A stretch of DNA of 64,000 nt from NCBI RefSeq assembly GCF_947488185.1, contig NZ_CANKYM010000004.1, positions 1-64,000 on the forward strand, read 5' to 3'. Both the position numbers and the translations under genes were made by a program. Shown here in pieces: positions 16,091 to 25,499 of the stretch. The DNA comes from an uncultured Roseobacter sp. GTDB lineage: Bacteria; Pseudomonadota; Alphaproteobacteria; Rhodobacterales; Rhodobacteraceae. Position 1 is the first letter of the stretch, and every line of letters begins with the position of its first letter. The notes beneath the pieces were generated by a model. The model searched no databases, had not been told where the DNA came from, and saw nothing but the letters and a program-made list of their open reading frames with translations.

Positions 16091-17698
16091 GTGGGACAAG
16101 ATCTTAGAAACTACACGCCGGATGACGACGCCTTCTGGGCTGCCACCGGCAAGGGGATTGCGAACCGCAATCTGTGGATTTCCATTCCGTCGCTGCTCTG
16201 CGGTTTTGCGGTCTGGCTCTACTGGGGGATCATCACTGTTCAGATGATCAACCTCGGCTATCCGTTTGAAACCTCACAGCTCTTCACATTAACCGCAATC
16301 GCCGGGCTTTCCGGTGCCACGCTGCGTATTCCGGCGACCTTCTTTATCCGGATCGCCGGTGGACGGAATACAATCTTCTTTACCACCGCACTTTTGATGA
16401 TCCCAGCTGCGGGCACTGGCATCGCACTGCAGAACCCTGACACACCGCTCTGGCAGTATCAGGTCCTGGCACTTCTCTCCGGGATCGGCGGCGGTAACTT
16501 CGCAGCCTCCATGTCCAACATCTCGTTCTTTTTCCCCAAGAAAATCCAGGGGTATTCGCTGGGGATGAACGCGGGTCTGGGCAACTTTGGTGTGACCACC
16601 ATGCAGATATTGATCCCCTTGGTGATGACCTTCGCGCTCTTTGGTGGAGAGGGCCGTGAGTTGGTGAATACCTCCGGCACATTGATCGGCAAAATCCCGG
16701 CGGGCACCGAGACCTATATCCACAACGCCGGCCTGGTCTGGCTGCTGGCCCTTGTGCCACTGGCCTTCCTGGGGTGGTTCGGGATGAACAACATCCGGGA
16801 TGAACACGTCAGTCCCAATATCCCCGGCCCCATCGGTGCTTTCAGCATCATCGGGTTTATGTATGGCATTGGCCTTGTTGCCGCAGCCTTCGGGCTCTGG
16901 CTGATGCTGCCTGCATCCGTGGGCGGGTCCGGCTTTGGCCTCTCGAAATGGGTCGTGCTGCCCATCGTGATTGTACTGACCGTCGCCGCCCTGCGGATGA
17001 TCCCCGGTCAGGTCGGTCAGAACCTGTCGCGCCAATACAAGATATTCGGCAACAAGCACACCTGGGCGATGACCATCATCTATGTGATGACCTTTGGGTC
17101 CTTCATTGGCTATTCGGCGGCCATGGGTCTGACCATCAAAGTGGTCTTCGGGTTCCAGCACCTTGTTGTCGATGGCATCATGACCCATGACACCGCGAAC
17201 CCGAACGGGCCTTCTGCCTTGATGTTCGCTTGGATGGGGCCCTTCATCGGCGCGTTGATCCGTCCGCTGGGCGGGGTCTGGGCCGACCGGGCCGGGGGCG
17301 CGAAAGTGACCCAGATCATCTCTGTCGTGATGGTCGGGTGCGCGCTCGCACTCGCCTACATCCTGCAGCAGGCCTATGCCTCAGCGACGCCGGAAACATA
17401 TTTCGTGCCCTTCCTGCTGATCTTCTTGCTGCTCTTTGCAGCAACCGGCATCGGCAACGGCTCCACCTTCCGAACCATCGCCGTGGCGTTCAACAAGGAA
17501 CAAGCCGGACCGGTGTTGGGCTGGACCTCCGCCGTCGCCGCCTATGGCGCCTTCCTGATCCCGCAAATTTTCGGCGAACAAATGAAGGCAGGGTCGCCGG
17601 AATACGCCCTCTATGGTTTTGCGGTCTTCTACACGGTCTGCATCGCCATCAACTGGTGGTTCTACCTGCGCCCAAACGCCTACATCAAGAACCCCTGA
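16091..17698 (+). CDS. narK: Nitrate/nitrite antiporter, NarK2 type
   Basis: A 535-residue MFS carrier. GTG 16091 is chosen since AAGGAG lies six bases before it; an in-frame ATG at 16013 overlaps the NarK1 stop but lacks such a site. Signature stretches: GGNFAASMSNISFFFPKKIQG and GMNAGLGNFGVTTMQ (NNP family), with a large central loop. NarK2-type proteins exchange cytoplasmic nitrite for external nitrate once respiration is running, avoiding nitrite build-up. Followed 68 bp later by narG. Confidence 0.9.
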   Translation: MGQDLRNYTPDDDAFWAATGKGIANRNLWISIPSLLCGFAVWLYWGIITVQMINLGYPFETSQLFTLTAIAGLSGATLRIPATFFIRIAGGRNTIFFTTALLMIPAAGTGIALQNPDTPLWQYQVLALLSGIGGGNFAASMSNISFFFPKKIQGYSLGMNAGLGNFGVTTMQILIPLVMTFALFGGEGRELVNTSGTLIGKIPAGTETYIHNAGLVWLLALVPLAFLGWFGMNNIRDEHVSPNIPGPIGAFSIIGFMYGIGLVAAAFGLWLMLPASVGGSGFGLSKWVVLPIVIVLTVAALRMIPGQVGQNLSRQYKIFGNKHTWAMTIIYVMTFGSFIGYSAAMGLTIKVVFGFQHLVVDGIMTHDTANPNGPSALMFAWMGPFIGALIRPLGGVWADRAGGAKVTQIISVVMVGCALALAYILQQAYASATPETYFVPFLLIFLLLFAATGIGNGSTFRTIAVAFNKEQAGPVLGWTSAVAAYGAFLIPQIFGEQMKAGSPEYALYGFAVFYTVCIAINWWFYLRPNAYIKNP

Positions 17699-17766
17699 AC
17701 CGATCTGCGCCTGTCCGGAGATCGCGCCGGGCAGGCCCCTTCATACCCCTTAAGGGAGCAAAAGAC

Positions 17767-20700
17767 ATGAGCCACCTGCTTGACAGACTGAACTTCCTCC
17801 ACTCCAACAAGCTGGAAGAGTTCTCCAACAGCCACGGTCAGGTTACCCGCGAAGACCGATCCTGGGAGGACACCTATAGAAACCGTTGGCGTCACGACAA
17901 GGTTGTCCGGTCGACCCACGGTGTGAACTGCACCGGGTCGTGCAGCTGGAAAATCTACGTCAAATCCGGGATCGTGACCTGGGAAACCCAGCAGACGGAT
18001 TACCCGCGCACGCGGCCCGATCTGCCCAACCATGAACCACGTGGTTGCGCACGGGGGGCGTCCTACAGCTGGTACCTCTATTCGGCGAACCGGGTGAAAA
18101 ACCCGCTGGTGCGCGGCCGCCTGATGAAGGTCTGGCGCAAGATGCGCGAAACCATGGGACCGATCGAGGCCTGGACCAAATTGCAGGCCGATCCGATCCT
18201 GCGCGCCTCTTACGTCGAAACCCGCGGCAAGGGTGGCTTTGTTCGCGCTACATGGGATGAGGCGACAGAGATCACCGCAGCGGCCAATGCCTACACCGCA
18301 AAGACCTACGGGCCTGACCGCGTCTTTGGCTTTTCACCGATCCCGGCCATGTCCATGGTCAGCTATGCGGCAGGGTCGCGCTATCTCAGCCTGATGGGCG
18401 GCGTCTGCATGTCGTTCTACGACTGGTACTGCGATCTTCCGCCCGCCTCGCCGATGACCTGGGGCGAACAGACCGACGTGCCGGAAAGTGCCGATTGGTA
18501 TAATGCCGGCTACCTGCTGATCTGGGGCTCGAACGTGCCGCAGACCCGAACACCGGATGCGCATTTCTATACCGAAGCACGCTACAAAGGCACCAAATCC
18601 GCCGTGATCTGTCCGGACTATTCAGAGGCCGCGAAGTTCGGGGATGTGTGGCTGAACGCCAAACAGGGCACTGATGCGGCACTCGCAATGGCATTTGGTC
18701 ATGTCATTCTGCGCGAATTCCATCTCGACCGTCAGACCGAGTATTTTGAGGATTACACCCGTAAGTATTCCGATTTCCCGATGCTGGTGAAGCTAGATGA
18801 GAAGGACGGGCGGTTTGTACCGGGTCGCTTCCTTCGGGCGGATGATCTGGACGGCAAGCTGGGCGAAGACAACAATCCCGAATGGAAAACTGTCGCCTTC
18901 GATGATCTGTCGAAGGGTTTCGTCGCCCCCAATGGGTCCGTTGGATACCGCTGGGGCGAGGACGGCGAATGGAACCTTGAGGAGCGGGCGAAGGAAGCCG
19001 ACACCCGGCTCAAGATGAGCCTTGTGCTGGAAGAGGACCACGACGACGTTCTGAGCGTGGATTTCCCCTATTTTGGCGGGCAGGCCTATGGCCAGTTCGC
19101 CACCGATGCGGATCACCCCGATGTGCTGACCCGCAACATCCCGATCAAGAAGGTCAAGACCGCGGACGGCGAGATGGCCGTCGCAACCGTGTTTGATCTT
19201 TTCTGTGCGAACTACGGGCTTGATCGCGGGCTGGGGGGCGACTGGGTCACTTCGGATTACGCCAACGACATGCCGGGCACCCCGGCCTGGGCGGAAAAGA
19301 TCACCGGTGTGCCCGCAGACAAGATCATCCACGTCGCCCGGGAATTCGCGGATAACGCCGAAAAGACCCAAGGCAAATCGATGATCATCATCGGGGCGGC
19401 GATGAACCACTGGTTCCATATGGATATGAATTATCGCGGTGTCATCAACATGCTGGTGATGTGCGGCTGTGTTGGACAGTCCGGCGGCGGCTGGGCGCAT
19501 TACGTGGGGCAGGAGAAACTGCGCCCGCAAACTGGCTGGCAGCCTCTGGCCTTCGCCCTCGACTGGGGACGTCCGCCGCGGCACATGAATTCGACTTCGG
19601 CCTGGTACGCACATACCGATCAGTGGCGCTATGAAACCATCCGGGCCGGTGATATCCTGTCACCCACCGCGCCGGAAGGCGATTGGGACATCAACCTGAT
19701 CGACTACAACATCCGCGCCGAACGGATGGGATGGCTGCCCTCTGCGCCGCAGCTCAAAACCAATCCGCTGGAGGTCGCGAAGGCGGCAAAAGCGGCGGAC
19801 AAGGAAATCCCCGCCTATGTGGCGGAGACCCTGAAATCCGGTGATCTGGAAATGGCCTGCGAGGATCCGGACAACCCGGTGAACTGGCCGCGCAACCTCT
19901 TTGTCTGGCGCTCCAACCTTCTGGGGTCCAGCGGCAAGGGGCACGAGTATTTTCTCAAACACCTCCTGGGCACTGACCACGGTGTGATGGGCAAGGATCT
20001 GGGCGAAGAGGGCGCGCAGCTCCCCAAGGAAGCGAAATGGCATCCTGAGGGCCCGCGCGGCAAGCTTGACCTGCTGGTGACCATCGATTTCCGGATGAGT
20101 ACCACGGCCGTCTATTCCGACATCGTGCTGCCAACCGCCAGTTGGTACGAAAAGGATGACCTTAATACATCCGACATGCATCCGTTCATCCACCCGCTGC
20201 AAGCGGCTGTGGACCCGGCCTATGAAAGCAAGTCGGATTGGGAAATCTTCAAGGCAATCGCCAAGAAGTTCCAGCAGATCGTGCCCGGCTATCTGGGCAA
20301 GGAAACCGATATCGTCGCGCTTCCGATCCTGCACGATACACCGGCGGAGATTGCGCAGGATCAGGTCAAGGACTGGAAGAAAGGGGAATGCGACCTGATC
20401 CCGGGCAAGACCGCCCCGGCCTATGTGGCCGTCGAACGTGACTATGAGGCGATTTATGATCGCTTCACCGCGCTTGGGCCGCTTATGGACAAGCTCGGCA
20501 ATGGCGGCAAAGGCATCGCCTGGAACACCCAGGAAGAGATCGACAACCTGGCTGATCTGAACGGTGTGCAACTTGACGGGGCCGCAGCCGGGCGACCAAA
20601 GATCGACAGCGCAATCGACGCCTGCGAGGTCATCCTGATGCTGGCGCCAGAAACCAACGGCAACGTCGCGGTCAAAGCCTGGGAGGCGCTGGGCAAGGCC

Positions 20701-21507
20701 ACAGGCCGCGAACATGCGCATCTGGCCGAAGGCGAGCACCACCAGAAGATTCGCTTTCATGATATCGCCGCTCAACCGCGCAAGATCATTTCTTCGCCTA
20801 CATGGTCGGGTATCGAGAGCGAGAAGGTCAGCTACAATGCGGGCTACACAAACGTGCATGAGCTGATCCCATGGCGGACCCTGACAGGGCGTCAACAGCT
20901 CTATCAGGATCACCTGTGGATGCGCGCCTTTGGCGAGGGCTTCATGTCTTACCGCCCGCCGGTGGACTTGAAAACCATCACTGCGGACGTGCAGGACGAT
21001 GGCGATAATTTGGTGCTGAACTTTATCACGCCGCACCAGAAATGGGGCATCCACTCCACCTACACCGACAACCTGTTGATGCTGACGCTCAACCGGGGCG
21101 GGCCGGTGATCTGGATCAGTGAGAACGATGCGAAATCGGCGGGCATTGTCGATAACGACTGGGTCGAGCTTTACAACAGTAACGGCGCGCTGACGGCGCG
21201 GGCGGTGGTGAGCCAACGGATCAAGGACGGGACCACCTTTATGTATCACGCTCAGGAAAAGATCGTGAATACGCCGGGGTCGGAAAAGACCGGCCATCGA
21301 GGGGGCATTCACAACTCCGTCACCCGCGCAATCCTGAAACCCACCCACATGATCGGCGCCTATGCCCAGCAATCCTACGGCTTCAATTACTACGGCACCG
21401 TGGGGTCGAACCGGGACGAATTCGTCGTGGTCAGAAAGATGAAAAAAGTGGACTGGCTCGACCGTGAAAAGAGCTGGAAAGCACCTGCACAGGAGGCAGC
21501 GGAATGA
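17767..21507 (+). CDS. narG: Respiratory nitrate reductase alpha subunit
   Basis: The 1246-residue molybdenum subunit, full length for NarG (about 1250). It reduces nitrate to nitrite on the cytoplasmic face. The N-terminal HGVNCTGSC holds the His/Cys ligands of the FS0 cluster, and D223 in DWYCDLPPASP is the expected Asp ligand of molybdenum. Further typical blocks are WGSNVPQTRTPDAH and the C-terminal MKKVDWLDREKSW. ATG 17767 follows AAGGGAGC. The open frame extends back to 17230 within narK2, but that part is out of family and rejected. No Tat signal, as expected for a NarG held at the inner side of the membrane. Overlaps narH by ATGA. Confidence 0.97.
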   Translation: MSHLLDRLNFLHSNKLEEFSNSHGQVTREDRSWEDTYRNRWRHDKVVRSTHGVNCTGSCSWKIYVKSGIVTWETQQTDYPRTRPDLPNHEPRGCARGASYSWYLYSANRVKNPLVRGRLMKVWRKMRETMGPIEAWTKLQADPILRASYVETRGKGGFVRATWDEATEITAAANAYTAKTYGPDRVFGFSPIPAMSMVSYAAGSRYLSLMGGVCMSFYDWYCDLPPASPMTWGEQTDVPESADWYNAGYLLIWGSNVPQTRTPDAHFYTEARYKGTKSAVICPDYSEAAKFGDVWLNAKQGTDAALAMAFGHVILREFHLDRQTEYFEDYTRKYSDFPMLVKLDEKDGRFVPGRFLRADDLDGKLGEDNNPEWKTVAFDDLSKGFVAPNGSVGYRWGEDGEWNLEERAKEADTRLKMSLVLEEDHDDVLSVDFPYFGGQAYGQFATDADHPDVLTRNIPIKKVKTADGEMAVATVFDLFCANYGLDRGLGGDWVTSDYANDMPGTPAWAEKITGVPADKIIHVAREFADNAEKTQGKSMIIIGAAMNHWFHMDMNYRGVINMLVMCGCVGQSGGGWAHYVGQEKLRPQTGWQPLAFALDWGRPPRHMNSTSAWYAHTDQWRYETIRAGDILSPTAPEGDWDINLIDYNIRAERMGWLPSAPQLKTNPLEVAKAAKAADKEIPAYVAETLKSGDLEMACEDPDNPVNWPRNLFVWRSNLLGSSGKGHEYFLKHLLGTDHGVMGKDLGEEGAQLPKEAKWHPEGPRGKLDLLVTIDFRMSTTAVYSDIVLPTASWYEKDDLNTSDMHPFIHPLQAAVDPAYESKSDWEIFKAIAKKFQQIVPGYLGKETDIVALPILHDTPAEIAQDQVKDWKKGECDLIPGKTAPAYVAVERDYEAIYDRFTALGPLMDKLGNGGKGIAWNTQEEIDNLADLNGVQLDGAAAGRPKIDSAIDACEVILMLAPETNGNVAVKAWEALGKATGREHAHLAEGEHHQKIRFHDIAAQPRKIISSPTWSGIESEKVSYNAGYTNVHELIPWRTLTGRQQLYQDHLWMRAFGEGFMSYRPPVDLKTITADVQDDGDNLVLNFITPHQKWGIHSTYTDNLLMLTLNRGGPVIWISENDAKSAGIVDNDWVELYNSNGALTARAVVSQRIKDGTTFMYHAQEKIVNTPGSEKTGHRGGIHNSVTRAILKPTHMIGAYAQQSYGFNYYGTVGSNRDEFVVVRKMKKVDWLDREKSWKAPAQEAAE

Positions 21508-23027
21508 GAGTACGTGCACAAATCGGCATGGTGCTGAATCTCGACAAATGCATCGGGTGCCACACCTGTTCTGTAACCTGCAAGAACGTCTGGACCAGCC
21601 GCGATGGTGTCGAATACGCTTGGTTCAACAACGTGGAGACCAAGCCCGGTACCGGCTACCCGACAGACTGGGAAAACCAGAAACGCTGGAATGGTGGCTG
21701 GGAGCGCAGCGCATCGGGCAAGTTGCAGCCAAAACAGGGCAGCAAATGGCGGATATTGGCGAAAATCTTTGCCAACCCCGATCTGCCCGAGATCGACGAC
21801 TATTATGAGCCTTTTGATTTCGATTACGACCACCTGAAATCCGCGCCCGAGCTGGAGGCGTTCCCAACCGCGCGCCCCCGCTCCAAGATCACCGGTGAGC
21901 GGATTGAAAAGATCGAGAAGGGCCCGAACTGGGAAGAAATCTTGGGCGGTGAATTCTCGAAACGGTCCGAAGATTACAACTTTGAAGGCATCCAGAAGGA
22001 GATTTACGGAGAATACGAAAACACCTTCATGATGTATCTGCCGCGGCTTTGCGAGCACTGCCTGAACCCGGCCTGCGCCGCCTCCTGTCCGTCAGGGGCG
22101 ATCTACAAGCGTGAAGAAGACGGCATTGTCCTGATCGACCAGGAGAAATGCCGCGGCTGGCGTATGTGTGTCTCTGGCTGCCCCTACAAGAAGGTCTACT
22201 ACAATTGGTCGACCGGCAAATCAGAGAAATGCACGCTCTGCTATCCGCGGATCGAGAGCGGGAACCCCACGGTTTGTTCGGAAACCTGCGTGGGTCGCAT
22301 CCGTTATCTGGGCGTCATGCTCTATGACGCGGACAAGATCGATACCGCCGCAGGCGTGGCGGATGAAAAGGAGCTCTACGACGCTCAGCTTGATGTGTTC
22401 CTTGACCCCAATGACCCCGTGGTAATCGAAACCGCGCGGGCGGACGGTATCCCCGAGGATTGGATCAAGGCGGCACAGGAAAGCCCGATCTGGAAGATGG
22501 CGATGGAATGGAAAGTCGCCTTCCCGCTGCATCCCGAATACCGGACGCTGCCGATGGTCTGGTACATTCCGCCGCTGTCGCCCATCCAGAACGCCGCCGA
22601 AGCAGGGGCAATCGGCATGGACGGCGCGATGCCCGATGTGCGGAACCTGCGCATCCCGGTGCGGTATCTGGCCAACATGCTAACGGCCGGGGACGAGGCA
22701 CCGGTGGTCAGCGCATTGGAACGGATGCTGGCGATGCGCGCCTATATGCGGTCCAAGACCGTTGAGGGGGTCATTGATGAGGCAATCGCCGCCCGTGTCG
22801 GCCTGAGTGGTCGCGTGATCGAGGACATGTACAAGATCATGGCCCTCGCCGACTACGAAGACCGCTTTGTCATCCCGACCACGCACCGCGAACAGGTCGA
22901 AGAAGCCTATGACTTGCGCGGGGGCTGCGGATTTACCGATAGCAACGGGTGTTCCGGCGGTACGTCCGGAGGCTCGCTCTTTGGCGGTGCCAAGAAACCT
23001 CTCAAAATGCCAACGGAGGCGATGTGA
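21504..23027 (+). CDS. narH: Respiratory nitrate reductase beta subunit
   Basis: A 507-residue iron-sulfur subunit that carries electrons from NarI to NarG. The cysteine groups begin CIGCHTCSVTC (N-terminal), then CEHCLNPACAASCPSG, CRGWRMCVSGCP and CTLCYPRIESGNPTVCSETC. The Trp in CRGW replaces one Cys, as in all NarH, giving a 3Fe-4S cluster. Starts inside the narG stop (ATGA). The Gly/Ser-rich C-terminus (CGGTSGGSLFGG-like) is usual. Length matches the family (about 510). Confidence 0.97.
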   Translation: MRVRAQIGMVLNLDKCIGCHTCSVTCKNVWTSRDGVEYAWFNNVETKPGTGYPTDWENQKRWNGGWERSASGKLQPKQGSKWRILAKIFANPDLPEIDDYYEPFDFDYDHLKSAPELEAFPTARPRSKITGERIEKIEKGPNWEEILGGEFSKRSEDYNFEGIQKEIYGEYENTFMMYLPRLCEHCLNPACAASCPSGAIYKREEDGIVLIDQEKCRGWRMCVSGCPYKKVYYNWSTGKSEKCTLCYPRIESGNPTVCSETCVGRIRYLGVMLYDADKIDTAAGVADEKELYDAQLDVFLDPNDPVVIETARADGIPEDWIKAAQESPIWKMAMEWKVAFPLHPEYRTLPMVWYIPPLSPIQNAAEAGAIGMDGAMPDVRNLRIPVRYLANMLTAGDEAPVVSALERMLAMRAYMRSKTVEGVIDEAIAARVGLSGRVIEDMYKIMALADYEDRFVIPTTHREQVEEAYDLRGGCGFTDSNGCSGGTSGGSLFGGAKKPLKMPTEAM

Positions 23028-23028
23028 T

Positions 23029-23754
23029 ATGACCGTTCACCAGCAAGACCGACCCCTGAAAGCCCTGTCGCTTATCCTGAGTTACCCGACACGCGAGCTG
23101 CAGCATGCCATGCCCGAGATAAGTGCCGTTCTGGCCTCGGACACGCGATTGACAGCAGCAGCGCGTCGGGGGTTGCGCCCACTCCTAGAGGAGCTGAGTG
23201 GGCGCGACATCTATGACCTTGAAGAGCAATATGTCATGCTCTTTGACCGGTCGCGCACGCTGTCGCTCAACCTCTTCGAACACGTCCACGGCGAAAGCCG
23301 GGACCGGGGCGGGGCCATGGTGTCACTGGTGGAAACCTACAGGGCAGGCGGGTTCGACCCCGTTACCTCTGAATTGCCCGATCACCTGCCGGTGCTTCTG
23401 GAATACCTGTCGACGCGGCCCTGCGCGGAAGTACAGGAAACTCTGGCGGACGCGGCCCATATCTTTGAGGCGCTGAACGCCCGGCTTGTCCGGCGGGAAA
23501 GCCCCTATGGTGCCGTGTTCGCCAGCCTTTTGCAGCTGGCCGATGTGATACCCGATCAGGAAGCGGTTGCCGAAATGCTGGCGCAGCCTGACGACGATCC
23601 GACCGATCTGGAGGCCCTCGATGAGGTCTGGGAGGAAAGCGAAGTGCGCTTTGGCCCCGACCCGAACGCCGGCTGTCCGCAGGTGCGCGATATGCTCGCA
23701 CGTATTGACCCGGTCTCCCCCGTAAATCCCGCGCGGCATCACGCGGCCGAATAG
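23029..23754 (+). CDS. narJ: Nitrate reductase assembly chaperone
   Basis: A 241-residue cytoplasmic chaperone needed for cofactor insertion into NarG and membrane attachment; not part of the final enzyme. ATG 23029 follows GGAGG, one base after the narH stop. NarJ/TorD-family blocks: LSLILSYPTRELQ, LEEQYVMLFDRSRTLSLNLFEHVHGESRDRG and the PDHLPVLLEYLS motif typical of NarJ. An in-frame extension upstream runs within narH and is rejected. Confidence 0.95.
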   Translation: MTVHQQDRPLKALSLILSYPTRELQHAMPEISAVLASDTRLTAAARRGLRPLLEELSGRDIYDLEEQYVMLFDRSRTLSLNLFEHVHGESRDRGGAMVSLVETYRAGGFDPVTSELPDHLPVLLEYLSTRPCAEVQETLADAAHIFEALNARLVRRESPYGAVFASLLQLADVIPDQEAVAEMLAQPDDDPTDLEALDEVWEESEVRFGPDPNAGCPQVRDMLARIDPVSPVNPARHHAAE

Positions 23755-23765
23755 GAGGCAAGCAC

Positions 23766-24551
23766 ATGTTTCCCAATCTCGACATCGACTTCATCATCTT
23801 CGGTGTCATGCCCTATGTGGCCTTGGCGGTTCTGTTGGTCGGCTCCATCGCACGGTATGAACGTGACCCCTTCACCTGGAAAAGCTCCTCAAGCCAGCTG
23901 TTGCGCCGCAAGCAACTGATCTGGGGCTCCATTCTGTTTCACGTTGGCATCATCACTGTGTTTTTCGGTCACCTCGTGGGGCTTTTCACCCCGGTCTGGG
24001 TGCTGGATGCTCTGGGTATTCCCTATTGGCTGAAGCAATGGATGGCCGTTTTGATCGGTGGGCCTGCGGGGCTTGCCGCGTTGGTGGGTGGTACGATGCT
24101 TTTGCATCGGCGGCTGTTTGATGCGCGTATTCGTGTCACATCAAGCCATGCGGATATCCTGATCATGGTGCTGATCTGGCTCCAACTGGTGATCGGGCTT
24201 TTGACCATTACCCAAACCCTGCAACACATGGATGGCGCCGAGATGGTGCGCTTCATGACCTGGTCGCAGAGCATTGTGACCTGGAACCTCAATGCCTGGG
24301 CGATGGTCGTGGACGTGCACTGGCTCTACAAGCTGCACATCTTCCTCGGGCTTTTAATCACCATGCTGTTCCCGTTCACACGGCTTGTGCACATGATTTC
24401 GGGCTTTGCGGCGCCTTTCCGGTTCCTCTTGCGCCCCGGATATCAACTCGTGCGATCCCGGCGGCGGACAGTGCTGCCCAAACGCAGCGCAGTGCCGGCG
24501 GTACGCCAAAGCGGCCCAAAGGATGGTGCCGCACAAACCCCAGCGGAGTAG
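23766..24551 (+). CDS. narI: Respiratory nitrate reductase gamma subunit (cytochrome b)
   Basis: A 261-residue membrane cytochrome with five helices that oxidises quinol and passes electrons through two b hemes to NarH. Histidines suited as heme ligands are in FHVGIITVFFGHLVG (helix 2) and VHWLYKLHIFLG (helix 5). About 30 residues longer at the C-terminus than E. coli NarI, with a basic tail (RSRRRTVLPKR). RBS GGAGG before ATG 23766. Confidence 0.96.
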   Translation: MFPNLDIDFIIFGVMPYVALAVLLVGSIARYERDPFTWKSSSSQLLRRKQLIWGSILFHVGIITVFFGHLVGLFTPVWVLDALGIPYWLKQWMAVLIGGPAGLAALVGGTMLLHRRLFDARIRVTSSHADILIMVLIWLQLVIGLLTITQTLQHMDGAEMVRFMTWSQSIVTWNLNAWAMVVDVHWLYKLHIFLGLLITMLFPFTRLVHMISGFAAPFRFLLRPGYQLVRSRRRTVLPKRSAVPAVRQSGPKDGAAQTPAE

Positions 24552-24556
24552 GTGCA

Positions 24557-25354
24557 ATGACAACCGCATTATTCCCCGATCTCGTCGTCAACGGCGAAGA
24601 GGTCCCCCATGCCTTGATCGCTGCAGAGACGCAGAACCAAGATGCCCCCAGGGGCAAGCCGGGTATCGCATGGCGCAAGGCCGCTGACGCGGTCGCCATC
24701 CGGACCCTTTTGTTGCAGGAGGCGCGGTCCCGCAGTGTTTCTGCTGTGCCAAGAGAGGTTGGCAAGGGGCGGTTTGAGACAGAAGAGGAGGCCCTGATCC
24801 GAGGCCTTCTCGAAACCGAAGTTGAGACGCACCCGCCAAGCGAGGCGGAAGTCCACGCAGAATGGCAAAAGGACCCGTCTCGGTTTCGGACACCACCCTT
24901 GTGGGAAGTGTCGCATATCCTCTGCGCCTGCGATCCTAACGATGAACCGGGGCGACAGCGGGCATTGGCGCGTGCCGAGGCCATTGCCACCCGCGCAACT
25001 GACGATCCGGCAGGATTTGCAGCGCTTGCCGCGGGTGAAAGCGATTGTGGCTCGAAAGCCGCCGGGGGCGCACTCGGACAGCTTGGGCCCGGAGACACCG
25101 TTCCGGAGTTCGAGTCCTCCTTGCGTACCTTGGCCGAGGGAGAGATCACCAAAGCACCGGTGCTGACGCGCAACGGCTATCATGTCATCCGGTTGGATGC
25201 CTGCGCTGAGGGTGAGGTCCTGCCTTTCGATGTCGTTCGTGACAGGATTGCCCTTGCGCTGGAAAAAACCAACTGGGCCCGACAGGCCCGGGCGTTCGTC
25301 AACCGGCTCATTGAAGCCTCGGAGATCGAAGGGGCAGACATCGGGCGCGCTTGA
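24557..25354 (+). CDS. PpiC-type (parvulin) peptidyl-prolyl isomerase of the nar operon
   Basis: A 265-residue protein with a parvulin rotamase domain at about 115-225 (VSHILCACDPND, FAALAAGESDCGSKAAGGALGQLG, VLTRNGYHVIRLD) and an N-terminal helical region like NifM/SurA-type chaperones. It begins 5 bp after narI. Parvulin genes sit at this place in the nar operons of Paracoccus and Pseudomonas, so a role in folding the nitrate reductase or its partners is likely. No signal peptide is evident, so it probably acts in the cytoplasm. Confidence 0.88.
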   Translation: MTTALFPDLVVNGEEVPHALIAAETQNQDAPRGKPGIAWRKAADAVAIRTLLLQEARSRSVSAVPREVGKGRFETEEEALIRGLLETEVETHPPSEAEVHAEWQKDPSRFRTPPLWEVSHILCACDPNDEPGRQRALARAEAIATRATDDPAGFAALAAGESDCGSKAAGGALGQLGPGDTVPEFESSLRTLAEGEITKAPVLTRNGYHVIRLDACAEGEVLPFDVVRDRIALALEKTNWARQARAFVNRLIEASEIEGADIGRA

Positions 25355-25499
25355 GGGCCCGATGTCCGCAGGAACACAAAAACACAACGCCACAACGGCG
25401 TTTTATAACGAAGAACATGCACATTTTTACGGGAGCGCGACGTACCAGAGGACGCTCTCCTTGCAATGGCGCGGAAAGATGCGGGATGGAGACGAGATC

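Noticed and set aside
16289..17188. Long minus-strand frame opposite narK2
   Set aside because: His/Asp/Gly-rich shadow of a membrane-protein gene; no domain pattern.
17230..17766. In-frame upstream extension of narG
   Set aside because: Lies inside narK2, lacks NarG similarity, and a good ribosome-binding site precedes ATG 17767.
19660..21519. Long minus-strand open frame (619 codons) opposite narG
   Set aside because: It lies wholly against narG and narH, has no family-like sequence, and is explained by the high-GC codon bias of the real genes.
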